Source: an uncultured Alistipes sp. (lineage in GTDB: Bacteria > Bacteroidota > Bacteroidia > Bacteroidales > Rikenellaceae). Taken from it: a stretch of DNA of 64,000 nt. Each line of letters opens with the position of its first letter. Position 1 is the stretch's first letter. This document shows positions 16,641-23,041 of this stretch, in pieces. A program made the translations under genes and the position numbers. The stretch is from the NCBI GenBank assembly GCA_900769405.1, contig CAAGGL010000010.1, positions 186,001 through 250,000 of the forward strand, written 5' to 3'. A model generated the notes under the pieces. That model was not told the DNA's origin. It did not search any database and was given only the letters and a program-made list of their open reading frames with translations.

Positions 16641-16673
16641 AGAAAAAGCCGCGCCTCAAAATTGAAGCGCGGC
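16641..16673 (-). terminator. terminator of the NUDIX-S9 peptidase operon
   Basis: GCCGCGC at 16648-16654 pairs with GCGCGGC at 16667-16673; on the minus strand the stem is followed by TTTTTCTTTC. It lies 27 bp beyond the S9 peptidase stop. Confidence 0.8.
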
Positions 16674-16699
16674 AAACGGTAGAATCTGAAACGCAGTGA

Positions 16700-18859
16700 T
16701 TACTCCGCAGGATTCTTCACGTATTTATCGAGCCACGAGAAGAATTCGCGGTTCCAAGTGAGCGAGTTCTGGGGCTGGAATACCTGATGACCCTCGTTCT
16801 CGAATACCACCAGACGCGAATCCAAACCGCGTATGCGAGCAGCCGTAAATGCCTGTAAGCTCTGGGTGTAGGGGATACGGAAGTCGTACTCACCCGTGAA
16901 AATCAGGATGGGCGAATCCCAGCGATCGATGAACTTGTGGGGCGAGTTAGCATACGAGCGCACGGCCGTAGCGTTCGACTTGTCCCAATACGAACCGCCG
17001 TAATCGTTGTTCACGAACCACAGCTCCTCGGTCTCGCCATACATCGACTCGAAGTTGTAGATACCGCAGTGAGCGATGAAGGCCTTGAAGCGCTTCTCGT
17101 GGTTACCGGCGAGGAAGAAGGTCGAGTAGCCGCCATACGATGCGCCGACGCAACCCATACGCTCGCGGTCACACCAGGGCTCGCGTGCCACGTCGTCGAT
17201 AGCCGAGAGGTAGTCGCGGATGTTCTGTCCGCTATAATCGCCCGAGATCTGGTCGAGCCACTCCTGACCGAACGAAGGCAGACCGCGGCGGTTGGGAGCA
17301 ACCACAACGTAGCCCTGAGCTGCCATCAGCTGGAAGTTCCAGCGGTAGCTCCAAAATTGGCTTACGACGCTCTGCGGACCACCCTGGCAGTAGAGCAGCG
17401 TAGGATATTTCTGTGCGGGGTCGAAGTTGGGAGGCAGGATCACCCAAACGAGCATCTGCTTGTTGTCGGTGGTCTTCACCCAACGCTTCTCGACGCGACC
17501 CATCGTGATGTTGTCGTAAATAGGCTTGTTGACATTCGAGAGCTGTGCGATAGTACCCTCAGCGTCAATGTTATAAAGCTCGGTTGCCGACGAGATGGTA
17601 GTGATCTCGGCAACGATCTTCTCGCCCGCCTTGGTGAAGGCGTTGATGTCGTGATCGCCCTCGGTCAGCACCTCAACCTCGCCCGTAGCTACTGCCACGC
17701 GGCAAACCTGATGTGTAGCCTCGATCGGAGCGATGAAGTAGATCGACTCCTCGCCCTCCCAAACTACGTTCGAGGCGTTGTAGTCGAAGCGCTCGGTCAC
17801 ATCCTTGAACGACTTCTCGGCGCAGTTGTAAACCAGCAGGCGATCCTTGTCGCTCTCGTTGCCGGGGCGACGCATCGAGCGGATAGCGATCTGGCTGTCG
17901 TCGGGCGACCAAACGGGATACTTGTCGTAACCAGCCATCGTGGGCATAATGCGCAGACGGGGATCCTCAGCGGGCTCCTCACCTACGAAGTAACCCTTGC
18001 AGATGTTGAACGACTTGCCGCTTGCCAGATCGTAAACATATACGTCCGAGTCGGTCGAAACGGCATACTCGGTGCCGGTCAGCGGCTTGCAGGTGTATGC
18101 CAGAGCGGTACCTGCGTTGTTCCACGCGATCTCGGCAGCGTCGAAGTAGGGTGCCAGCGGGGTGTCCCACGCAGCCTCCGAGCCGATGATGTCAACGGGG
18201 TTCGAGATACCCTTCGCAGCGTCGAAATCGGCAACGAAGATGTGGCGGTAGTCGCCCTCGTCCCAATAGCTCCAATGGCGAGCCATCAGGTCGTCGTAGA
18301 TACGAGCCTTCGACTTGTCCATATCCTTGTAAACGTCCTTCGACAGAATGTCCTTAACGTGCACGGGCTGAATGTAATAGACCTTGTCGGCGGTGGGAGC
18401 GATGCCGAATGCCTCGATGTCGCCCTCGATGTTCGACACCTGGCGCAACATAGCGTCAGCGGTGGTTACGTTCCAGATCTGCATCGAACCGCTACGATTC
18501 GAGAGGAAGTAGAGCGAGCGGCCGTCGGCTGCCCACTGCGGGCTGACGTCGTTACCTGCGTTGTCGGTCAGCTGGCGGGGTTCGCCACCCTCGATCGGCT
18601 GCAAGTAGATCGAGGTCACGCCTCGATTCTCGGCCATATTATAATAGGTAACCGTGTAAGCTACCTCGCTGCCGTCGGGCGAGAGCGACGACGAACCGAC
18701 ACGACCCATCTTCCACATCACTTCGGGTGAGAGGATACCTGCCTCGATCTCGGCTGCGGTGAGCGCGTTGTCGATTTCGAGCGGCGTGGGCTTGCCTTCG
18801 TTTTGGCAAGATGTTGCAGCAAATGCAATGAGTGCCATAAAAAGAATCAATTTTTTCAT
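16700..18859 (-). CDS. S9 family serine peptidase, lipoprotein
   Basis: 719 residues from the ATG at 18857-18859. The N-terminus MKKLILFMALIAFAATSCQ is a lipoprotein signal with a cysteine lipobox, so the enzyme is probably anchored in the envelope. Residues about 45-440 show repeats of the beta-propeller type (DGSEVAYTVTYY, SPQWAADGRSLYFLSNRSG). The C-terminal alpha/beta-hydrolase domain carries GASYGGYS (nucleophile Ser), the Asp in EYDFRIPYTQ and the His in NEGHQVF, a full prolyl-oligopeptidase/acylaminoacyl-peptidase triad. It likely trims peptides in the periplasm. A longer in-frame extension to 19063 overlaps the NUDIX gene and is rejected. It lies 17 bp downstream of the NUDIX gene, probably cotranscribed. 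Confidence 0.88.
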   Translation of the reverse strand: MKKLILFMALIAFAATSCQNEGKPTPLEIDNALTAAEIEAGILSPEVMWKMGRVGSSSLSPDGSEVAYTVTYYNMAENRGVTSIYLQPIEGGEPRQLTDNAGNDVSPQWAADGRSLYFLSNRSGSMQIWNVTTADAMLRQVSNIEGDIEAFGIAPTADKVYYIQPVHVKDILSKDVYKDMDKSKARIYDDLMARHWSYWDEGDYRHIFVADFDAAKGISNPVDIIGSEAAWDTPLAPYFDAAEIAWNNAGTALAYTCKPLTGTEYAVSTDSDVYVYDLASGKSFNICKGYFVGEEPAEDPRLRIMPTMAGYDKYPVWSPDDSQIAIRSMRRPGNESDKDRLLVYNCAEKSFKDVTERFDYNASNVVWEGEESIYFIAPIEATHQVCRVAVATGEVEVLTEGDHDINAFTKAGEKIVAEITTISSATELYNIDAEGTIAQLSNVNKPIYDNITMGRVEKRWVKTTDNKQMLVWVILPPNFDPAQKYPTLLYCQGGPQSVVSQFWSYRWNFQLMAAQGYVVVAPNRRGLPSFGQEWLDQISGDYSGQNIRDYLSAIDDVAREPWCDRERMGCVGASYGGYSTFFLAGNHEKRFKAFIAHCGIYNFESMYGETEELWFVNNDYGGSYWDKSNATAVRSYANSPHKFIDRWDSPILIFTGEYDFRIPYTQSLQAFTAARIRGLDSRLVVFENEGHQVFQPQNSLTWNREFFSWLDKYVKNPAE

Positions 18860-18876
18860 TGTGAAATGGGTTTTTG

Positions 18877-19485
18877 TTATAGTTTGTTTTTGTATTCGTG
18901 CATCACTTGGGCGATAGTCGGGTAGCTTTCGTGCTCGGCGCGGCGCACAGCCTCTTCGAGCGTACACCACTCCACCAGAGCAATATCCTCGTCGGCTTGG
19001 GGCGTAGTGGCGGTCGAGCCTAAGGCGCGCACGGCAAACCACGAGGTGCGTTTCAACTCCCAACGACCGTATGTATTATATATATGTAGTGTCGAGCAGA
19101 GCTCCTCGCCGACTGCCAGCTGCGACAGCCCGCACTCCTCTTCGATCTCGCGCGCGGCACACTCGGCAAGGCTCTCGCCCGCATCGCGGTGCCCCTTCGG
19201 GAGATCCCAGCGACCGCGACGATGGATCATCGCAACGTGACCTTCGCTATCGGCGACCACGCCACCTGCGGCCTCGACCTCAATAAAAAACGAACAAAAA
19301 TGGGCGAAAACCTTTTCTAAATCCTCGGATATTATCTCGATGGTATCGGAAATCTCGAATATTTGCAATAACTTTGCGATATCGTCCGTGCGCAGGAACT
19401 CGTCGCCATTCACTCGAAAAGTGCCCTCGGAGTGCGCTGTGCGGTCGAATCGAATCGATTTGTTATTGAAATAAACTATATACAT
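18877..19485 (-). CDS. NUDIX hydrolase
   Basis: 202 residues. A complete Nudix box is seen: G-x5-E-x7-REIEEECGL in GHRDAGESLAECAAREIEEECGL, in the middle of the protein. About 70 N-terminal residues of unassigned sequence precede it. Nudix enzymes hydrolyse nucleoside diphosphates linked to another moiety; the substrate cannot be told here. The domain is introduced by EVEAAGGVVADSEGHVAMIHRRGRWDLPKG, resembling diadenosine polyphosphate or phosphohydrolase types. The start codon lies only 10 bp from the start codon of divergent pyrE, so the two promoters must overlap each other's coding sequence or give leaderless messages. Confidence 0.88.
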   Translation of the reverse strand: MYIVYFNNKSIRFDRTAHSEGTFRVNGDEFLRTDDIAKLLQIFEISDTIEIISEDLEKVFAHFCSFFIEVEAAGGVVADSEGHVAMIHRRGRWDLPKGHRDAGESLAECAAREIEEECGLSQLAVGEELCSTLHIYNTYGRWELKRTSWFAVRALGSTATTPQADEDIALVEWCTLEEAVRRAEHESYPTIAQVMHEYKNKL

Positions 19486-19495
19486 TTTGTCGCTT

Positions 19496-20134
19496 ATGAA
19501 TACTATTGAACGTAATGTGGCGCAAACGCTACTGCAAATTAAGGCAATAAAACTCAGTCCTGCAAATTATTTTACGTGGGCATCGGGTTGGCACTCGCCG
19601 ATTTATTGCGATAACCGCAAAATTTTGTCGTTCCCCGAGGCTCGCAAGCTCGTTTACGAGAGCTTCGCTGAGGTGATCGCCGAGAAATATCCCGAGGTTG
19701 AGGTTGTGGCAGGTGTTGCTACGGGCGCAATCGCTCACGGCGTGCTGGCTGCCGAGAAGATGGGTAAGCCGTTTATCTATGTTCGTTCGGCTCCCAAGTC
19801 GCACGGTCTGGAAAATCAGGTCGAGGGCGAGGTTAAGCCCGGCGCAAAGGTGGTCGTGATCGAGGACTTGGTTTCGACCGGCGGTAGCTCGTTGGCTGCT
19901 GTTGAGGCTCTGCGCAAGGCCGGTTGCGAGGTGCTGGGTATGGTTGCAATCTTTACCTACGGCTTCCCCGTTGCGGTTGAGAACTTCGAGAAGGCGGGCG
20001 TTAAGCTCGACACCCTGAGCAACTATGGCGCAATGATCGCGCTGGCAGCCGAGGAGGGTTACGTGAAAGAGGAGGAGCTCGAAACGTTGCAGGAGTGGCG
20101 TAAGAACCCCTCGCAGTGGCGTCAAAACGAGTAA
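19496..20134 (+). CDS. pyrE: orotate phosphoribosyltransferase
   Basis: 212 residues, the normal size. It converts orotate and PRPP to orotidine monophosphate in pyrimidine synthesis. The PRPP-binding motif VVVIEDLVSTGGSSL is clear, and the N-terminal SGWHSPIYCDNRKILSFPEAR and GVATGAIAHGVLAAEKMGKPFIYVR segments match PyrE. The ATG at 19496 is chosen over an in-frame TTG nine bases earlier because it gives the usual N-terminus. pyrE leads a tight group: SRPBCC (9 bp gap), tsaE and the LRR lipoprotein. Confidence 0.94.
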   Translation: MNTIERNVAQTLLQIKAIKLSPANYFTWASGWHSPIYCDNRKILSFPEARKLVYESFAEVIAEKYPEVEVVAGVATGAIAHGVLAAEKMGKPFIYVRSAPKSHGLENQVEGEVKPGAKVVVIEDLVSTGGSSLAAVEALRKAGCEVLGMVAIFTYGFPVAVENFEKAGVKLDTLSNYGAMIALAAEEGYVKEEELETLQEWRKNPSQWRQNE

Positions 20135-20143
20135 CGAGGTACT

Positions 20144-20560
20144 ATGAGTTTGGAGAAATACGAGAGCAAGCAGGTGCAGATTCGCCGCCCTGCCGCGCAG
20201 ATCTATGCGATGGCGAGCCGTTTCGACAATTTCACGCCGATCTTGAAGGATCGCGTCGAGGAGTGGCAGGCGACCGAGGATACCTGCTCGTTCAAGGTTA
20301 AGGGTTTTACGGCCTCGATGCGCATTATCGATCGCGTTGAGCCTAAGCTCATTAAGATTGTCAGTGGCGAATCGACACCGATGGATTTCACCTTCTGGTT
20401 CCAGCTGCACGAGGTCGATCCGACCGACACGCGTATGCGTATGGTGCTGCACGTCGAGCTCAATATGATGATGCGAATGATGATCGGCGGTAAGCTCCAA
20501 GAGGGCCTCGATAAGATGGCCGAGCAGATTGCCGCAGGTCTGAATGGTGTGCCTTTTTAA
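20144..20560 (+). CDS. SRPBCC (START-like) family protein
   Basis: 138 residues with the SRPBCC/polyketide-cyclase-like pattern: an opening strand ESKQVQIRRPAAQIYAMASRFDNF, a central sheet (WQATEDTCSFKVKGFTASMRIIDRVEPKLIKIVSG), FWFQLHEVDPTDTRMRMVLHVEL, and a long C-terminal helix (GGKLQEGLDKMAEQIAAGL). Such folds form a hydrophobic ligand cavity, but no ligand is known for this member. It sits between pyrE (9 bp upstream) and tsaE (next gene, virtually abutting), so coexpression is likely although no pathway link is evident. Confidence 0.8.
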   Translation: MSLEKYESKQVQIRRPAAQIYAMASRFDNFTPILKDRVEEWQATEDTCSFKVKGFTASMRIIDRVEPKLIKIVSGESTPMDFTFWFQLHEVDPTDTRMRMVLHVELNMMMRMMIGGKLQEGLDKMAEQIAAGLNGVPF

Positions 20561-20566
20561 TTGTTG

Positions 20567-20995
20567 ATGATGGAGGATAAGTTGAAAATCTCGATTGATT
20601 CGCTGAGCGAACTGTCGCGCGTGGCCGACGCCGTGATTGAGCGCCTGGGCGAGCGTCGCGTGGTGGCGTTTCGCGCTCCGATGGGTGCGGGCAAAACGAC
20701 GCTGATCGCCGAGATCGTGGCGGCGCTTGGGTCGGGCGATGTGGTGACGAGTCCGACGTTTGCGCTTGTCAATGAGTATGATACGGGCGAGGGCGGCGTG
20801 GTCTATCACTTCGATTTCTATCGTATCGACCGCGTCGAGGAGGCCTTCGATATGGGCTACGAGGAGTACTTTTACAGCGGGGAGCTGTGTCTGGTCGAGT
20901 GGCCCGAGAAGATCGAGGAGTTGCTACCAGACGATGTGATGACCGTGACGATCACGATCGATGGCGACTCGGCTCGAACTTTCGAGATTGACTAA
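20567..20995 (+). CDS. tsaE: tRNA t6A biosynthesis ATPase TsaE
   Basis: 142 residues from the ATG at 20567 (an ATG follows directly at 20570; TTG codons precede). The P-loop APMGAGKTTL is at about residues 38-47, followed by DVVTSPTFALVNEY and the HFDFYRI and LVEWPEKIEELLP segments diagnostic of TsaE (YjeE). It works with TsaB and TsaD in making N6-threonylcarbamoyladenosine in ANN-decoding tRNAs. The start lies 6 bp after the SRPBCC stop, so translational coupling is plausible. Confidence 0.93.
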   Translation: MMEDKLKISIDSLSELSRVADAVIERLGERRVVAFRAPMGAGKTTLIAEIVAALGSGDVVTSPTFALVNEYDTGEGGVVYHFDFYRIDRVEEAFDMGYEEYFYSGELCLVEWPEKIEELLPDDVMTVTITIDGDSARTFEID

Positions 20996-20999
20996 GTGC

Positions 21000-21013
21000 T
21001 ATAATATATTATA
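21000..21013 (+). repeat. perfect AT palindrome before the LRR gene
   Basis: A 14-bp perfect palindrome (TATAATATATTATA) fills most of the 35-bp gap between tsaE and the next ATG. It may be a promoter or operator, or simply AT-rich spacing. Confidence 0.3.
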
Positions 21014-21030
21014 TATAGGTAAGGAACACG

Positions 21031-22389
21031 ATGAAACGACTTTTTGCGTTGGCTGTTGCGTTGCTGACAATGGCTTTTGTAGGTGTGGCTTGCGACGACG
21101 AGCCCGTGGTTGAACCCGAGGTAGAGAAGATTCTGGAACTCTCGCCCGCAACCATCAATGCGCTGGATACGGCGGGTGAGTATACCTTCAAGGTCAAGGC
21201 CTCGCACCCGTGGACTGCCGAATGTGAGGCGGATTGGGTTACCGTAAAACCCATTTGGGGCAAGGCGGGTGAACATACTGTCACTGTGACGGTTGCGATC
21301 TCGAATCTGGATACCAAGCGCTCGGCGACGATCGTTGTCGAGAGCGATCAGGCGGAACTGACCAAGGAGGTCAAGCTGAACCAGAATGCGGTCTCGGCGG
21401 CACGTTTGGAGAACCGCAAGATCTACTACACCACAACCGACGGCAAGACCATCAAGCCGCTCAATCCGTATAATGTATTTGGCGGACCGACCATCTCGAC
21501 GAACAAATATTCGAACGGTAAGGGCGTGATGACGCTGACCAGCGATGTGATCGAGATCGGGTCGTTTGCGTTCAGCGATTGCGAAACGCTGGTGTCGATG
21601 AAACTCCCGCAGAGCGTCAAGAAGGTGGGCTACAATACCTTTATGCGCAACCCGAATATGACTTCGATCGAGCTGAACGAGGGTTTGGAATCGATTGATG
21701 TTATGGCGTTTGCGCGCAATCCGAAACTCACCGAGGTGAAGATTCCGCAGAGCGTCAAGAAGTTCGGTATGGCTCCGTTCGCAATGTGTCCGTCGCTGGC
21801 GCGTTTGGAGGGTAAATACGTCGAGGGCGACGGTCGCTATCTGGTGTTCAACAAGGAGTTGATCGCAATTGCGCCCGCAGGCCTGACCGAGTGCGTCGTG
21901 CCCGAAGGTGTGGTCGCGATCCAGCAGGAGGTGCTCAAAGAGTGCCGCGAACTGATCTCGGTGACGCTGCCCGAGGGGCTGACGACCATCGGCGTGAGTT
22001 CGTTGCGTTACTGCGAGTCGTTGCGCGAGATTGAGTTCCCGACGACGGTAACGATGATCGATATGGGTGCGTTCTATGGCTGTAAGTCGCTGACTAAGGT
22101 CAAGTTACCCGAGAAACTTACGGTGGTGATGGATAACCTGTTCGGTAACTGCTCCTCGCTTGCTGAGGTTGAGATCGGAGCAAAAGTGACCAAGATCGAG
22201 GCTGAGGTGTTTGCTGAGTGCCCTGCGCTCACGACGGTGATCTGTCGCGCTGTGACTCCGCCCGCTACGGGGTGGAACTTCCTCGGTGGCGCGAACGAGA
22301 ATCTGGTGGTGAAGGTCCCCGCCGAGTCGGTCGAGGCATACGAGAAGGCTGAGGGCTGGAAGGAGTATAAGATCGAGGCAATCGAATAG
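21031..22389 (+). CDS. BACON / BspA-type leucine-rich repeat lipoprotein
   Basis: 452 residues. The N-terminus MKRLFALAVALLTMAFVGVAC is a lipoprotein signal with the lipid-bearing Cys at 21 followed by acidic residues (DDEP), which in Bacteroidota often marks surface export. Residues about 38-118 fit a BACON domain (LELSPATINALDTAGEYTFKVKASHPWTAECEADWVTV). From about 165 to 440 come BspA-type repeats of roughly 23 residues with the pattern IG.SAF..C..L..V.LP.SV..I (for example IEIGSFAFSDCETLVSMKLPQSVKKVG). Such proteins are usually surface-exposed binding or adhesion factors. AAGGA lies 5 bp before the ATG. It is probably last in the pyrE group. Confidence 0.85.
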   Translation: MKRLFALAVALLTMAFVGVACDDEPVVEPEVEKILELSPATINALDTAGEYTFKVKASHPWTAECEADWVTVKPIWGKAGEHTVTVTVAISNLDTKRSATIVVESDQAELTKEVKLNQNAVSAARLENRKIYYTTTDGKTIKPLNPYNVFGGPTISTNKYSNGKGVMTLTSDVIEIGSFAFSDCETLVSMKLPQSVKKVGYNTFMRNPNMTSIELNEGLESIDVMAFARNPKLTEVKIPQSVKKFGMAPFAMCPSLARLEGKYVEGDGRYLVFNKELIAIAPAGLTECVVPEGVVAIQQEVLKECRELISVTLPEGLTTIGVSSLRYCESLREIEFPTTVTMIDMGAFYGCKSLTKVKLPEKLTVVMDNLFGNCSSLAEVEIGAKVTKIEAEVFAECPALTTVICRAVTPPATGWNFLGGANENLVVKVPAESVEAYEKAEGWKEYKIEAIE

Positions 22390-22410
22390 TAGCCCCTTTG
22401 GTTGATAAAC

Positions 22411-22460
22411 GAAACGACCTCCCCGTTTGTCGAAGATGCGACAGGCGGGGTGGTTTGCGT
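22411..22460 (+). terminator. hairpin after the LRR lipoprotein gene
   Basis: ACCtCCCCG and CGGGGtGGT arms with an inner TTTGTCG/GCGACAG pairing, followed by a weak T-rich tail. It is a probable but not ideal intrinsic terminator. Confidence 0.5.
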
Positions 22461-22527
22461 TTAGATAGAGCTGTACGTTTTAATAAAAGCCTAACCGTTT
22501 TGCAACCTTTTTGAAATCTATTTCCGA

Positions 22528-22535
22528 TACTTTTG
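22528..22535 (+). promoter_or_regulatory. upstream -7 element in the TonB leader region
   Basis: TActTTTG matches the -7 consensus. TTTG sequences lie 14 and 25 bp upstream rather than at the usual 20. A transcript from about 22542 would carry a tiny frame and a long hairpin before the second promoter. Confidence 0.4.
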
Positions 22536-22558
22536 CGACAACGAATAGGACAAGAAGT

Positions 22559-22585
22559 ATGATTAGAGTGATAGTTTGGTTGTGA
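22559..22585 (+). CDS. possible 8-codon leader frame
   Basis: ATG at 22559 through TGA encodes MIRVIVWL. It begins about 17 nt after the start predicted from the -7 element at 22528 and ends 8 nt before a 10-bp hairpin arm. Such short frames arise by chance, so only position argues for it. Confidence 0.2.
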   Translation: MIRVIVWL

Positions 22586-22593
22586 TCGGGGTG

Positions 22594-22675
22594 CTCGCTT
22601 GCGCGCTAAACCGAGTCGAAGATGCACGAAAAGAGCGGTTGAGATCGACCGTTTGACCGCAAGCGAGACCTTTTG
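22594..22675 (+). other. long structured hairpin in the TonB leader region
   Basis: A perfect 10-bp inverted repeat, CTCGCTTGCG at 22594-22603 and CGCAAGCGAG at 22658-22667, closes a 54-nt loop that can itself fold (CGGTT/AACCG and CGGT/ACCG). TTTTG follows directly. It could be a terminator of the upstream transcript or part of a small RNA. Confidence 0.45.
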
Positions 22676-22707
22676 TCAATAAAATGTTGACCTTTTATCG
22701 CTAATGT

Positions 22708-22739
22708 TTTGCGTCTTACGAATATTTGCTATACTTTTG
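22708..22739 (+). promoter_or_regulatory. promoter of the TonB receptor leader
   Basis: TTTG at 22708-22711, 20 bp, then TActTTTG at 22732-22739, a full Bacteroidota consensus. The predicted start near 22746 gives a leader of about 295 nt before the receptor ATG. Confidence 0.7.
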
Positions 22740-22780
22740 TGGCGAGAACAAGAGGCTCATTAGTTTATCGACCGTCGTTT

Positions 22781-22870
22781 ATGATGAATAACAATAACAT
22801 ATTTTCGATGCGATTTTACGTCGATATGCGTAGCGGGAATTATATCCGTATGAGCGCCAATATAATATAG
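22781..22870 (+). CDS. 29-codon leader peptide frame upstream of the TonB receptor
   Basis: A small frame, ATG ATG to TAG, encoding 29 residues: it starts MMNNNNIF, has an Arg/Tyr-rich middle (MRFYVDMRSGNYIR) and ends NII. Three of its codons are ATA, which the neighbouring genes mostly avoid, two of them directly before the stop. The stop lies 8 nt before the first arm of an intrinsic terminator, and the frame begins about 35 nt after the predicted transcript start. This placement suggests a leader peptide that controls transcription into the receptor gene. I do not recognise the sequence. Absence of a Shine-Dalgarno is normal in this phylum. It could also be a chance frame in a long leader. 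Confidence 0.45.
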   Translation: MMNNNNIFSMRFYVDMRSGNYIRMSANII

Positions 22871-22877
22871 TTAGCTG

Positions 22878-22919
22878 TGAGTGGAACCGCCTAAAAGCTT
22901 GTCCACTCATTGTTTTTTA
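22878..22919 (+). terminator. candidate attenuator terminator in the TonB leader
   Basis: TGAGTGGA at 22878-22885 and TCCACTCA at 22902-22909 form a perfect 8-bp stem with a 16-nt loop, followed by TTGTTTTTTATT. It sits inside the leader, before the receptor gene. The loop segment GCCTAA (22889-22894) can alternatively pair with TTAGGC at 22920-22925. Confidence 0.6.
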
Positions 22920-23041
22920 TTAGGCCGCCGATGTGAGCGGCAAACGAGATCAAACCTCTGCTAAATTGAACTGCAAACCGAGAGAGATTAAAACTCAAAA
23001 TAGACAAACAATTTTTTATTTATTAACTAAACCATTTTCTT

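Noticed and set aside
18860..19063. 68-codon N-terminal extension of the S9 peptidase
   Set aside because: It overlaps the NUDIX gene and would bury a proper lipoprotein signal peptide that starts at the ATG at 18857-18859.
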